Both the position numbers and the translations under genes were made by a program. The notes under the pieces were generated by a model. It saw nothing but the letters and a program-made list of their open reading frames with translations, was not told the DNA's origin and ran no database searches. Below, in pieces: positions 23,427 through 35,894 of a stretch of DNA of 64,000 nucleotides. The DNA is from Branchiostoma belcheri (lineage: Eukaryota; Chordata; Leptocardii; Amphioxiformes; Branchiostomatidae), in assembly GCF_001625305.1 (NCBI RefSeq), contig NW_017803157.1, positions 2,662,945 to 2,726,944 of the forward strand, in the 5' to 3' direction. Each line of letters starts with the position of its first letter. The stretch's first letter is position 1.

Positions 23427-23753
23427 ATCCCCTGTCACACGTTCACGAATCTGGCCTCCCGAACACTAGCAGAACGTCCCCTAACCATGGTTAGGAGCAG
23501 TCGGCTGGTGTTCGGCAACTTCGGCTACAATTTAGCTGCACCAGCCGAATATTTCAAAATGTTTAAAACATTAGCGGGGAGGGTTCGGGAGATTTGAGCA
23601 TAGTTGAGTGGTATCAGGCTGTGACTCGATTGACTCAATTCGTATAGAAAGATTGGCGTGGCCTAAATCTGGTAAGAGTGCTCACAATTAACGTCAACCG
23701 AACCTGGATCGGGAACAAATTCGGTGGGAGGTCGTGAATGTGTGACAGGAGCA
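23427..23753. mobile_element. MITE family A, copy 3
   Basis: Left end CCCCTGTCACACGTTCACGA, central AACCATGGTTAGGAGCAGTC, right end CGTGAATGTGTGACAGGAGC. Confidence 0.8.
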
Positions 23754-23934
23754 ACAATCGGTATGACGTATTTCTTTTTAAGTATTGTTAGCAGGTTGGT
23801 CATCGGTGTCAAGTAACAAACTGAAGGTATGCACATCACATTCGAATAATCTGCATCACAATACGGCATTTCATGGATGGGTGTTAGAGGCAATCTTAAA
23901 TTGTTTTAGTCGAGAAAGTACCGAATAGTGACAG

Positions 23935-24172
23935 TCATAGTTTTTAATATTATTACAATTGTATATAATGAATGATATTTTATGGCAGTGTATTGTATTG
24001 CATTTTTATGACTATTGTATGTTATTGCTCGACTTTGTAATTTGTAATGCATTGTATTTATATTGTTGTGTTTGGGAGGACAACTTGTAAAGGTGTCAAT
24101 ACGCCTGGTTTGTCCTCCCTTCCATTTGTATGTTTGTACTTGTGGTGAATTCTAATAAACAAATAGCTTTTC
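23935..24172 (+). mobile_element. LINE 3' UTR with terminal hairpin
   Basis: An AT-rich stretch is followed by a stem-loop with arms GGGAGGACAA and TTGTCCTCCC (24074-24119), then TAATAAACAAATAG. GC-rich 3' hairpins of this kind recur at 31547 and 34373 and are usual for CR1-like LINE tails. Confidence 0.5.
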
Positions 24173-24803
24173 GAAAGAAAATCGTTGCACTTGCCAGCTA
24201 TTGCTTTCCATAAATAAAATTCCCCCAGAATACCCTCAATGCGTATTCCGGCTTAACCTGCGCCAATTATTGTACCGCAATTCCTGACATTTATTGTCAA
24301 TAATTCCCTTGTCGATATGTTTATTACTCTGACCGTGAACTTGCTCGAGGAAGGTTTTCACCCAGGGGTATATAGAGAGACTCTCTGTCTCACTCCACAC
24401 GCCGTACCACATACACAACTTACAATTACAGATTATTCAAATATTGTAATCTAAATAGAATAAGGGGACTAATGCTATCTTGTAGCAGAATGTAGATACT
24501 ATATTGTATAACAAGGAAAGAAATGAACTGTATATATTTGTACAAAACTTGTTTCCCTATTTTATACATTGAAGTACTGTAGGAAAATTAATAAACCTAA
24601 TGTACCTAGACGAACCTAGCAGAGAAGAAAAAATTGTCCCTTTTAGTCGCCGCAATCCCCCCATCCTTCTACCATAGAAGATCACAAAACCCACCCATTA
24701 TGCAGAACGCGGGACAATTCCTTATCCACTGCCTTCAAAGAAAGAACAAGCCAAGCCTCATAGCAAACGTAGTAGTAGTATAAGGTAGTCGGACAGTAGT
24801 TAT

Positions 24804-25545
24804 ATGTCTCCTATTACTTTACTTTACTTTAGTCTCTTTGGCACTGTACAAGTAGTTACCGTCGGGCATGATGTCTCCTATTGCTTTACTTTAGTCTCTT
24901 TGGCACTATACAAGCAGTTACCGTCGGGCATGATGTCTCCTATTGCTTTACTTTACTTTAGTCTCTTTGGCACTGTACAAGTAGTTACCGTCGGGCATGA
25001 TGTCTCCTATTGCTTTACTTTAGTCTCTTTGGCACTGTACAAACAGTTACCGTCGGGCATGATGTCTCCTATTGCTTTACTTTACTTTAGTCTCTTTGGC
25101 ACTGTACAAGCAGGTACCGTCGGGCATGACGTCTCCTATTGCTTTACTTTACTTTACTTTACTCTCTCTAGCACTGTACAAACAGTTACCGTCGGGCATG
25201 ATGTCTCCTATTGCTTTACTTTACTTTAGTCTCTTTGGCACTGTACAAACAGTTACCGTCGGGCATGATGTCTCCTATTGCTTTACTTTAGTCTCTTTGG
25301 CACTGTACAAGCAGGTACCGTCGGGCATGACGTCTCCTATTGCTTTACTTTACTTTACTTTACTCTCTCTAGCACTGTACAAAAAGTTACCGTCGGGCAT
25401 GATGTCTCCTATTGCTTTACTTTACTTTACTTTACTTTACTCTTTTTGGCATTGTACAAGCAGTTACCGTCGAGCATGATGTCTCCTATTGCTTTAGTTT
25501 ACTTTAGTCTCTTTGGCACTGTACAAGCAGTTACCGTCGGGCATG
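24804..25545 (+). repeat. Minisatellite, about 11 units of 62-77 bp with inner (TTTAC)n
   Basis: Each unit is ATGATGTCTCCTATTGC, a variable run of TTTAC, TTTAGTCTCTTTGGCACTGT, ACAAGCAGTTACC and GTCGGGC. Unit starts (GTCGGGC) fall near 24861, 24923, 24990, 25052, 25117, 25191, 25258 and 25320 onward. Unit length varies by multiples of 5 because of the inner pentamer. Long open frames crossing it are repeat artefacts. Confidence 0.95.
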
Positions 25546-26004
25546 ATTTCGCAGCTAAATGCTTTATCTCATTACAAGAACAATGGGTTTGAAAATTCTG
25601 TTTTATATTTACTGCCCCAAGTCGCTTTGGGTGCCTCTAAATCTAAGGATGTCGTCTGGTACAGGCTGCTTACATGGTGACAAATGGCGCTTGTCACGAA
25701 GGCAGAACAATATTGGACATTGTTGTAACTTACAACTGTCGTCCTGTCAGCTTTCCCCCTTAGGCAAGATTACACCGCCTTTTGTTTTTCTAGCTGAATG
25801 ACTTCTTCAAACAATGTGATTTGTCGGTGCTTCCGAACAACCTTTGTGAGTTGATTTTGTTTTCCCGCTCCGTCAGTATAATCTGATTCTCGTCTGAGGC
25901 TACTCAAGGGGTTCAAATCACCATGTTGATGGATGGGCTTGTTACAGGAGTAAAATCCGATACTGGAGAAATTCCTTCTGTGCAAACATGTGAACACAAG
26001 GCAC

Positions 26005-26085
26005 AATGCTGAACTTTATTCCAGCACAGGGATACACAAGGATCAAATTTTCAACGACCACTGTTGCCTTCATCGGGATAAGAAC
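26005..26085. mobile_element. Foldback element, partial inverted copy
   Basis: GAACTTTATTCCAGCACAGG, GATACACAAGGATCAAATTT and TCAACGACCACTGTTGCCTT-CATC are the reverse complement of the right end of 15712-15885. Confidence 0.55.
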
Positions 26086-26094
26086 TGTGTGTGG

Positions 26095-26345
26095 CGTCGG
26101 GTGGTGTAGTGGTTAGAGCAATCGACTGTGAACCGGGAGACCCGGGTTCGATTCCGAGTCGTACCCGGCACATGTCTGAACATGCGCCCCGACGTTGTAC
26201 CCTTGGGAAAGGCACTTTACACGAATTTCCTCACTCCACCCAGGTGTGAATGAGTACCTGACTTCGGTTGGGGAAAGTTGTATTTAGGTCACCTTGTGGC
26301 GCCGAATGACAGCCGCACAGACCCTTGCGACAGTTCCACAAAAAT
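26095..26345 (+). mobile_element. tRNA-derived SINE, second family
   Basis: The head GTGTAGTGGTTAGAGC (A box) and GGGTTCGATTCCGAGTC (B box) is followed by CCCTTGGGAAAGGCA and a TTTCCTCACT body. The same body blocks occur in the SINEs at 29175, 37944, 39285 and 62790, so this is a family and not a functional tRNA. Confidence 0.7.
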
Positions 26346-26576
26346 AATTGTGGAACAAACATGTGTATTATTTGATTGTTGTAATTGTTGTGATTTGTAT
26401 TGATTATTGTGATATCCTGCATCAATTCAACCGCATAAAGGCTGCGACTGCACGGGTACTGTTTGGACAATAAAAAACCATTTATTATTAAGAAAAGAGC
26501 AATCACTTCCGAACTTAAACCCGCGAGAGTTACAGACACGTGACGTTATTCAAACGAGACTTTACGCACGGATACG

Positions 26577-26722
26577 TTAAGTCAAGGAGGTCATGTAACA
26601 AAAAACACCTGTGAAAACAGCGAGTGCTACCAGATGTAGACGTGAGTAATGACTTTCTCCCTCTGGGACAGACTTAACCCAACCATATCCATTACAACAA
26701 AGAGCCATGTGGAAACACAGAC

Positions 26723-26755
<33 letters not shown>

Positions 26756-26888
26756 GACACACCAAAAACAATACCCCCATTTTTCATGGAGGTAATTACA
26801 TCTACATGTACAAAAACAATACCCCCATTTTTCATGGAGGTGATTAAGAGCCATGTGGAAACACAGACTTACACACACACAGACAGAC

Positions 26889-26924
<36 letters not shown>

Positions 26925-26990
26925 AGAGAGAGACACACACCAAAAACAATACCCCCATTTTTCATGGAGGTAATTACATCTACCTGATCA
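26577..26990 (-). repeat. (CA)n tracts with reiterated AATACCCCCATTTTTCATGG blocks
   Basis: The block AAAAACAATACCCCCATTTT-TCATGGAGGT occurs at about 26767, 26811 and 26944, with (CA)n between. GTGAAAACAGCGAGTGCTAC and TCTGGGACAGACTTAACCCA at 26608-26685 match, inverted, 48500-48585. Confidence 0.85.
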
Positions 26991-26999
26991 CTACAGTTA

Positions 27000-28190
27000 C
27001 GTTTCAGTGAAGCTACCTTCTCATAAAGCTGGAGATGACTTGCAGCGTCTCACCCACCGCTAGGTAATATTAGTACCAATTACTGCCTCAGGCCGGTACA
27101 TCCATCGGAACTTGTCAATGTCATCACGGTAAGGTACATGATACCTCCATCCTTCCCTCCGCCTTATAGCTAAATTGTGATATATAGTCGAACACGGCAC
27201 GCCCTATAACTTAACGGTATCATTTATACACATCCCAGATCCGCTGGCTACGTGTCCTCGCCCCCAAACGACAACATGGTCCTATCGTTTGTTCATCTTC
27301 TCACTCAATCGATACATCTTCAAAGGCGGCTGGGCAGAAGAGTGATGACATCCTGTTGTTTTATCTAGACTCTACCTGCTCCAGGGCCCGGGTTGGGTGT
27401 GCAATCTGCGCACACATGAGGGCAAAGGTAGATCTTTATCCGTCCATATTGAACTGAATTTAGTTTCTACATCTTGATCGTGACCTGAGGGTCTTTTGCT
27501 CTGTTGCTTAGATGAGGATGTGTGATAGTAGATCGATATTGAGATGGACTCTCTCGCTTGTCAATGTAAAACTTGTAAAACTTTTCTAGGAAAAAATGTC
27601 TGGAAGTAAAACACTGTCCGCACATGCTTTATAAGATAAATGCAACTACATTCTCAGGGGAGATACCTAATACAGTGTTCAAATAGGAAAATACATTAAA
27701 GAATGTTTCGATCTTAGAGAACACATGTTATTACTAATGGGGATTCCTAATAAACATAAACATGTTAGAGAATAGTTAACCTTTATTGTTACATCATACA
27801 TGTACTCTGTACGTAAGATGACGTAGAAGACCACACAAAAGTCTCTGTACTATTTTGTTGTGTCTATAAAGAATCTCATATGGTATCTTTGTGCACACAT
27901 TCTCGAGTGCCCACAGTAAGAACAGGAGACGTTATGTTAAATATAATATCAATATCAATCTAGAGTAAGAAGATCCCCTCATATTATAAACCCTACATGT
28001 ATCTCTAAACGGTCTGGACGATGTCCAAGCGAACGCACGTGTTAATGAAAAGGAACACGGCATCATTCATTATTAAGACAGCCTCCCGATCAATACGCAA
28101 TTACAAGCTATGCGGCTAGCCAGGTAACACGGGCAAACGTTAGTATAGACTCTACACGCGTTGGTGAAGGTTATACATCCAAGTTAGCAA
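27000..28190. other. Anonymous sequence
   Basis: No exon, repeat copy or structured element recognised. Confidence 0.45.
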
Positions 28191-28454
28191 CACTGCATGC
28201 ACGAAAACTTAGATTTACCAATGGTAGTAAATGCCAGTAAAGTTTACTTTGTAAACAGTGTCGGACTTAACAAAGGTAAAAAAATAGAATTCAATTCCGA
28301 TGATTTCTGACTCTGGTTGCCGTAGTAAACGGAATAACCAGATTTGACTTTCATTTACTACCATTGTAAAGTCCGCTACAGCTTACAAGCTAAATATTAC
28401 CCAACTTTACTAGCTTTAACTACCACTGCTAAATCTACCTTTTCGTGCAGTGCA
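28191..28454. mobile_element. Palindromic MITE family F, copy 1
   Basis: Left CACTGCATGCACGAAAACTT, AGATTTACCAATGGTAGTAA. Right CTAAATCTACCTTTTCGTGC-AGTG. Internal GTAAACAGTGTCGGACTTAA. Confidence 0.8.
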
Positions 28455-29174
28455 ATACCCAAAGAAAATGAAATAAAACTCTACTACTGGACAAATTACG
28501 GAGATAAATTCCAGCCGTTCACTTTCGAGTGGCATCCACCGCTCTTAGCGTCACTAAAGTTAGACAGTATGTAAGAGAGCTTGGGAAGATGTGAATTCTT
28601 TGAGACATATATGCAGAATGCCAAAGTTCAGTTTGAAATCATTCATAATAACGACGATGATACAAACTTTTCTGTATGGATATTGCAACTCTATGTTGTT
28701 ATTAGTGTTAGGTGTGTGTGTGGAGGGGGTAGTACTTGAATAAGCCTGATGGCCTCTTGTCCACACCTGGTACTTTTCAAACGTTTGTGATATTTATTCT
28801 GTATTCTGTTCTTAAACGTGTATTGGTAATTTATTTTCTGCATTTTGTTTGTATACATATTCAAATAAATAAACAAACAATACAGAGTTGTTAGTAGTTT
28901 GAAAAGAAAATGCCTAATCACTTAGTTCCTTTGACACGAAGACGATTTTATAATTTAATACTGACAGTTCTGACACGTGTCTTACAATCACGATATCGGA
29001 TCATAAATTCTTTACAGATTGATGAAGATCAGATGTAATGGCATTCCACTTAACAAAAAAACGTCATTGTTGTCGATTTTCCAATATCAGCGAATAACGA
29101 GGTTCATATGGCAGACTAGTCCGGCTTGTTAGGGGGATGAGTCTATAGGGATGAACCTGAGGCAAATACCAATG

Positions 29175-29437
29175 TGGGGCCGTGCGGACTAAACGTAAAC
29201 GGCAGCACGTTCGACTCAGAACCAAGAGGTCCCGAGTTCGAATCCTGCCATGCGACCGACCTTGTTGCCACGCCATATTGATTGTGGCCTTGGGAAAGGA
29301 ATTTAACGCGAATTTCCTCACTTAAATATAACTTAAGTGAAAATGAGTATGTCTGTTGTCCGTGCGTTTGTCTGCGGGGGTGGCGGCATAAAAACCTGAG
29401 TGTGCCGTCGCCATGCCTTGTGATAGATGAAATAATA
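29175..29437 (+). mobile_element. tRNA-headed SINE with 11-bp target-site duplication
   Basis: The element is flanked by exact AAATACCAATG at 29164-29174 and 29438-29448. The head includes the B-box-like GAGTTCGAATCCTGCC. The body has CCTTGGGAAAGG and TTTCCTCACTT, and the 3' end is A-rich (GATGAAATAAT). Confidence 0.85.
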
Positions 29438-29756
29438 AAATACCAATGCCAGATATACGTTATGCGCCATTTTAAGGCCGCAGAATAGAATATCCCTTAC
29501 CCCTTCAGAAATATTGACTGACACGGGGTAACATTGATAGAACAATAGGGAGAAGTACTGTCCAACACACATTGAGCTCTATCAACAATGTAATGTTGTG
29601 TAATATAATAATTACAACAATAATTACAAATGTATATCTAAAGTAGCATTAGATTACTTATTTTCATTTTTTATTGTTTACTGTTGTTATCATGTTCTTG
29701 CAATTAGTCCTTGGGCATGGATTTGCAATAAACTTTCTATATAATATAATATAATA

Positions 29757-29783
29757 ATCTCTTTCTCTGTCTCTCTCTGTCTG

Positions 29784-29816
<33 letters not shown>

Positions 29817-29845
29817 ATCTCTGAGATAGATAGACAGATCTTAGA
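29757..29845 (+). repeat. (TC)n / (GATA) microsatellite
   Basis: CTCTCTGTCTGT and CTCTCTCT runs ending in GAGATAGATAGACAG. Confidence 0.93.
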
Positions 29846-29949
29846 TAGATAGTGTGTGTGCACGTGTGCATTTGTGTGTACCTTCTTTACCTGGATCGGT
29901 AAAAGCAGTGCGGAATCAATACACATTTGGAATACCCACATAACAACAA

Positions 29950-31384
29950 AGCCCCTTTGCAGATCAGAAACGATTACAAACTGTTATGTGAGGACACGGC
30001 GTACTTACATAAACCCTGCGGCTGCCATTTAATTACCTTTTCATGAAATACACAATCAGCGCTCGCTGTTTAGATTACGAAATAATGATTTTTCTTTTGA
30101 GCATAAACCTACATAATAGAGCCATTAGAGTTCCCATTATCCAGAGTCCCTACGGGATGTGGTGTACCGATTTGATAAGCCAGATACTCTGGAGTTAAGT
30201 GCGCTTAATAACTCCAACAAATTAGAGTCTGGTATGTGCCATTCAATGTGAAGTGTACATACGGGTCATTTTGTAAGGAATTGTAGCTCCTGTCCAAAAT
30301 ATGGCCGCCAATACTCACGTTACCTTTGCCAAAAGGGTTTTGTTTTTGTTAGCGTTTGTAGGATGTATGTGATGTGTTTATGTGGTTTAGCTCGATAAAC
30401 TATGGAAGTATTTTTATAAAAAGGTGGGTATGTCTAGATGAGTCCTCCGAATTATTAGATTTTGCATCAAAACTTCCGATTTTGGTATCACGTGATCTAG
30501 ACATGCTAGGGTCACAAATTTTGGATGGTAGATAGCGTTTTTGTTCAAGTAGTGAAGTAACTTTGGGTCAAGTAGCAGCTGTCCTGAAACTGCAAGGGCG
30601 TTTATTTAGAAATCTTTGAGGGAGGATAACTCAAGAACCATTTGACGTGTCGTCATGAGTTTTGGTAGCTAAAGTGAGCTTGGCATGATTAGTCAATTAT
30701 GTTAATATGGATCTAATTTGCATAATGATATTTTGTAATTCTGCTGTGTTTCAAGAGAGGACTATTCAAACTTCATGTTGGTAATTGTCGAGGATTTCAT
30801 ACTTACCACATTTTGAATTTATTAGAAAATGCTAGAATATCTTTCAGTGCTAAAAAAAAGACCAGTACCATTAGGTGGAGAATATGATCAACTGATATAA
30901 TCAATGTGAAACAGTTACAATTTGCCATCTGGCAAAGGTATGAGGTTTTGGAACTCAAACTCAACTTGTATTACTAAAAATCACAACTCAAGGTAGAGCA
31001 TTAGTCAACTCTGTGTTTATATATTCAGCGTCATGTACAGGACATCCTTGGCTTGCCAAGTGCAGGTAGATTGACTGCTTGAATAGCAGATCTCGTGTAA
31101 CGTGGCCGCCCTTCTATTTCACTATCACCTGCAACGTTTCCGCTGCTACGGACGGGGTTTCAATACGTTCCGCAACACGCGACTTACAAGGGTGCAACAA
31201 TTCATTTTCACGCGCTCCGCTTTTAATTATCAACAAGAATGGCCCCAGCTATGTTCAGTAGTTCCTTCCGTAGCTGCATCTACTGAGTGTGATGTTTGGT
31301 TGCCCTCCAGGGGAATCAAAATTCCCTATTTTTGATTTTTGGTTAAAAGGATCATCCGAAGCGAGTACGGAATACTTCATAATG
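29950..31384. other. Anonymous sequence
   Basis: AT-rich. No recurrent repeat or exon seen. Confidence 0.45.
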
Positions 31385-31650
31385 ACTATCTTCAGCTACA
31401 TTCAGCTTCACTTGTTATTTACCTAATTGTTATCATTTCTTATTATTTTATTTGTTAATTCAAATGTTTATTTAAGAATCAGCTACATATTGCAATTTAT
31501 GTTCATCATTTTTGTTAGTTACTTGCTTGTTTTCGTTTAGTTAATTGTGGGGAAGGCCTCGAATAGACCTAATTGGTCCCTGCCTTCCCCCACACTCTTC
31601 TTGTGTATTTTACTTTGGTTTTTTATTATTATCTATGGAAAAAAATTCAA
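31385..31650 (+). mobile_element. LINE 3' UTR with terminal hairpin
   Basis: AT-rich segment, then a stem GTGGGGAAGGC / GCCTTCCCCCAC around AATAGACCTAATTGGTCC (31547-31593). Same layout as 24074-24119. Confidence 0.5.
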
Positions 31651-31934
31651 TACAATAGTTAAACCCTTGCAAACCCAATTCATGACCTGGAATCTAATGT
31701 AACAAGAGCATCAGATTGACATTGATACCTGACTCGCTAAATCATTGTAAACGACAATATACTTATGCATATTTGATATACAACCACTTTATTTTAATCG
31801 TATTCTATTGAAAATCAGTCCCAACTGCACGGTTTTATTGTGTGCCATGAATTTCGGCTTAATCCGTGACGCTTAAGAGATAATAATCACATTACAAACA
31901 CTTATCTGAAGACTAATGGGACCCAGTGGGGCCA

Positions 31935-32198
31935 TTACTTCCTTCGCTTGATATACTGTGACTTCAATCTTTGTTCGAGGCGTCTGGGAAGATGATAATC
32001 TGGTTGTATATGTCTGGCCGAAAACAAATGTCTGTCTGAGTGTTGTGGTGTAATGGAATCCCGGGGGGAAATTTTACCGTGAGTTACAAATCTGCCTGGA
32101 TGATAGACTGGTACATCCAGACCGATTTGGCCTGAGCCCAAAGAAGGAAATTGTAATGGCGAAGAAAGATGAGGTGATCTTCGTATCTTCTCAGACAC
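31935..32198 (-). other. Unrecognised open frame of 87 codons
   Basis: The minus-strand frame ends LFSARHIQPDYHLPRRLEQR and a lysine-rich tail with a stop. It is compositionally protein-like and not made of any repeat found here. It begins near a TAAAG|GTG that could be an acceptor, but the splice context is weak. I do not recognise a family. It may be a terminal exon of an unknown gene or chance. Confidence 0.2.
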
Positions 32199-32274
32199 CT
32201 TTAGAAACTACCTAAGATGTCATCCCGTCTTCGAAATCGGAGCCAGACAATCCATCTGGCTACGAGTACGAGTA

Positions 32275-32592
32275 CAGGACTTGAAATTGGTGCAGGTGTC
32301 ATTGCAAATTACCTGCATCAGACAAGTTTACCTGCACCCCTTAAAATTTAAAAAGTGGGGATCACACGATACATAGTACTAAAAACTGTTCAGAAACCAT
32401 TTCCATTATTTCTTAAACATACTTAATACTTGGCAACAGTCAATGCAGCAAATACAAATTCACATAGACATAGAAACCTAGTACAATGTACATGGACCAC
32501 TGCAGTCTAGGTGTAGGCAGACATCAGAATACCTGCAGAGATCCAATTTTGCCGGCACTAAGGTGTATATGCACCCAGTATTTCGAGCCCCA
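32275..32592. mobile_element. MITE-like repeat family G, copy 2 (inverted)
   Basis: GGACTTGAAATTGGTGCAGG, TTACCTGCATCAGACAAGTT, ACAATGTACATGGACCACTG and ATATGCACCCAGTATTTCGA-GCCCC mirror 321-616. Confidence 0.65.
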
Positions 32593-32619
32593 ATGTTACA
32601 ATGTTAGGTGTGTAGGCCA

Positions 32620-32922
32620 CCTACACATATGGTCATGAAGGTTGAACGAATGACTAAACACTATAGCGAATAATAGACTCTTCATTTTCATTTCTTCACA
32701 TTTTCTTCGTTTCCTTTGGAATGACTTTGGCACTCTACAACATTTGTATCGTTTGAAACATTAGTATCGTTTCGTTTTGTTATGTGCAACATATATTTGA
32801 TTTTGCAGCTGCTTGAAGTACGGTACGTACGATTTATAGTATGGTCGAAAACTTCTTTTTTGGAAACGAAAATTCATGCGTGGGTCGATGTCATCCAAAT
32901 AATCAACTCAACCTGGCCTAAC
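32620..32922. mobile_element. MITE family C, copy 3
   Basis: GGTCATGAAGGTTGAACGAA, TTCATTTTCATTTCTTCACA and GATGTCATCCAAATAATCAA-CTCAACCTGGCC. Shorter pieces of the same end lie at 5021-5060, 5720-5762, 41640-41705 and 59405-59484. Confidence 0.65.
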
Positions 32923-33232
32923 GGTGTAAATCTATCGTAGACAGAAAGACTGCAGGTCACGGCACACACACTGGGAATACTTGTGAGGGGCTGAATTGAA
33001 AGGTGTTCCACAACTCATCTAGCCGTGCATTGATTGAAAGAACTGGGTCATTAGCTGTAACCACGCTAAAACAGGCAGTCAAGTCGTGTTAGATGTACCT
33101 GTGAGGATGGTAATCACCCAGCGTTATAGCTATAGCATGTCTCGTCATCCAATGCAAGTATCATTACGTGACTATTCGAAGTAAATTCTTATTCTTTTTT
33201 CTTCAGTTCAGTCGCTCACCATTATGGACACT

Positions 33233-33595
33233 AAAGCCCACATATTCACAAATTTGGCGTACCGAACACTAGCCAGACATCCCCCAACCATGGTTAGGAG
33301 TAGGTCGGAGCAAAGTCGGCTGGTGTTCGGCGAGGTCGGCTACTGTTCCAGCGGAATATTTCAAGATGTTAAAAACATTTGAGGGCTGGTCGGGAGGTTC
33401 GGCCATGTTTGACTGGTGTTTGGTAGTACTACTGAGTCAGCACTGTTCGGGGTGTGATTGGGGGGGGTCAAATTTGACTCAAATTTAACTCAAGCCCGTA
33501 TTTAAAGGTAGGCGTGGTCAGACTGCTCCCGAACGTCAGCCGAACGTGGTCGACCTGTGTTGGGGACAATGTCCTGAATGTGTGGCAGGGGCTTC
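33233..33595. mobile_element. MITE family A, copy 4
   Basis: CCAACCATGGTTAGGAGTAG, GTCGGCTGGTGTTCGGCGAG, AATTTGACTCAAATTTAACT and the right end TGAATGTGTGGCAGGGGCT. The left TIR is shortened to AAAGCCCACATATTCAC. Confidence 0.8.
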
Positions 33596-34139
33596 TAGAG
33601 ACATCGCAAAATCTGGTCTGCTTGAAAAGTGGCACAGAAATGAAGCAAAGTTGATGTGAGAATACGAAGAGTAAATTGTGTCTGGCAGACCAACTGAAAC
33701 TGAGATGTTTTCAGTAGGCACCGCTACACGGGATTTTCTTGTCTGCCATTTCCATTTAGCAGTGAGCGATAAGGTTATATTGGTCCCTCGATAACGAGGT
33801 ATTGCCTCATCAAACCTAGAAGCAAGCTTATTCCTCCCTATACAATCAGAAGCGCACACGGTCCCAGGGGAGTCCTGTTTCTCCACGCTTAATGGAACAG
33901 CCACCCAGGAGGATAACTCAAGGAGAACAATTTCATCTTAGACGTTAAAGCTAAAGTATGGCTCTCCCTTGGAGACCAGTTTTCTGTTTAAGACAGTACA
34001 CACATGTAAATTCAGATACTTGTTGACTTTTGACAATCCATACATTGTGAATATAGGACAGAATTTTAAATAATGTCTAAACGTAAGAAATTCTTTTAAT
34101 GATTGTATAAGCGCCTTTTCATCCCATATCACCTAGTAT

Positions 34140-34457
34140 TGTACTACGTAGACTGATTTGTTAGATTTGTTCTCTCATTTCTGCCATACTTTGTACCTTG
34201 TACATTGTTGCGTAATAAAATTCTATGTATTCTACTTTCACCAATCGTACGGTATGTGATAATTTTCTTGTATAATATGTAATCTGTATATATTAATGAC
34301 CATAATTTGTTGACCCTATGTAACTAAGACTAAGAATTTATGTCACATGTATGTATTTAACCACACTTTTTCCCAGGGCAAGCCCTTAATAATAGCTTCA
34401 AGCTAGTTGGGCTGCCCTGGCTGTTTTGTACCAGCCAAACCAATAAATAAATAAATT
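34140..34457 (+). mobile_element. LINE 3' UTR remnants with hairpin and (AATA)n tail
   Basis: TTGTACCTTGTACATTGTTG and AATAAAATTC near 34193-34225, then CCAGGGCA...GCCCTGG hairpin at 34373-34421, ending CCAATAAATAAATAAATTA. Possibly two insertions. Confidence 0.45.
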
Positions 34458-34867
34458 AGACGTTGTCTCAGAAGATGACTCATCCTTTGCAGGACCTAAA
34501 GAAATCTTCGTCATTTCAGGCATCCAGCCGATTTCGCTCTTGACCCACTCCTACTCCTAAACATGCGTTCCAGACACCTCCATTTAGTACAAGTTACAGT
34601 TCCCCATTAAAGTGGTACGGGACAGATTAAGACACTAATACCTGAAATGAGTACATAAAAACAGCGTCTGCGTGCCTTCGATGTGATCTAATACCGCCAG
34701 TGTGACTGATACCGATAGGAACGAGTTTGGAATCGCTGAACGTATGACCGGAATGGTTAATGACTTGTACCATCTGGAACAGTCATTTAGTAGTCTATAC
34801 TGTATACCTCAATGTAAAGGTACTAAAACCACTCGCATCCATGTCGTGGAGAGCTTCATTATGCCCT

Positions 34868-35005
<138 letters not shown>

Positions 35006-35341
35006 AAGAGGGTACAGTCACCCAGTCACCATCACTCAAGATCCAAAACCCAAATATTTATAAAGGTCTTAGCTCTAAATATCCTTGGTATTGGCGACCA
35101 CCTAACAAAATCTGATGACGAATACGGAACGTTGCCGTATGAAAATTAATTGGTAGGCCTAAGAGTGTTCAAACACTACCATCTGCAAAGTATCTCCATC
35201 CAAGGTTCCCCTATCTGATTAAAGCAAAGGATAAAACTGTAGTGACAAGAAATGTGAGTAGGCAGCTAAGTGCATCAACATCCAAGTCGATTGACCTTGG
35301 CGCAACTTGGCAGTAACAACCTGACGGGAATATAAAATAAC

Positions 35342-35558
35342 TAGCCTCTACCAGGCACCGCGGATCGCTGGAAAAATAGTAGAAATTGGCCAAAAATAAA
35401 GGGATAGTATACCAGAGAAGATCCAGGGACATAGAAGCTCCAATTTGCGACCCACGATTGGAGCTTCTATGTCCCTGGATCTTCTCTGGTATACTATTCC
35501 TTTATTTCGGCCAATTTCTACTATTTTTCCAGCGATCCGCGGTGCCTGGTAGAGGCTA
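35342..35558. mobile_element. Near-perfect 217-bp palindromic element, family E
   Basis: Two arms of about 100 bp face each other across a spacer of about 14 bp (TGCGACCCACGA region). The ends are TAGCCTCTACCAGGCACCGC and GCGGTGCCTGGTAGAGGCTA. The arms also share GATCCAGGGACATAGAAGCT. A shorter copy lies at 51491-51645. Both strands therefore encode the same peptides, so open frames here are not genes. Confidence 0.9.
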
Positions 35559-35639
35559 CTATGAATCATATGCATTTTTATTGCGGCAAAACCAAAATAT
35601 TCTGAATCATGAAACCTCGATCTTATATTGACAATTACT

Positions 35640-35894
35640 GTCATTTCTTACAGCACATTTTCGTCATCATTTCATACTTGAAGCGCTTGAACTAGCCCCA
35701 AAACAAGCTACACGAGGCGTCTCTTTATCTTTAGGTATCACCCATAAAACATAGATAGAACCAACCTACGATACAAAACAAACAACCGTTTTCCATCAGT
35801 ATGCTATTGGATAGGGTTGATTTATCTTATAAGCTTACTACATTGAAATTTGAAAATCCAGTTTTGCTGCACTAAAATTACATTGGATGCCTTA
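35640..35894. mobile_element. MITE family B, right half
   Basis: AACAAGCTACACGAGGCGTC, CAACCGTTTTCCATCAGTAT and TTTTGCTGCACTAAAATTAC-ATTGGATGCC. Confidence 0.6.

Noticed and set aside
24804..25592. Three overlapping open frames of 104-141 codons with repeated VTVGHDVSYCFTL
   Set aside because: They follow the minisatellite units and exist in several frames at once. No start context, domain or splice site.
26095..26170. tRNA gene
   Set aside because: A and B boxes are present, but the fold is imperfect and a SINE body shared with four other loci follows, so this is a SINE head. The same applies at 16227 and 22581.
35348..35644. Open frames on both strands sharing KGIVYQRRSRDIEAPI
   Set aside because: The identical peptides arise because the DNA is a palindrome.
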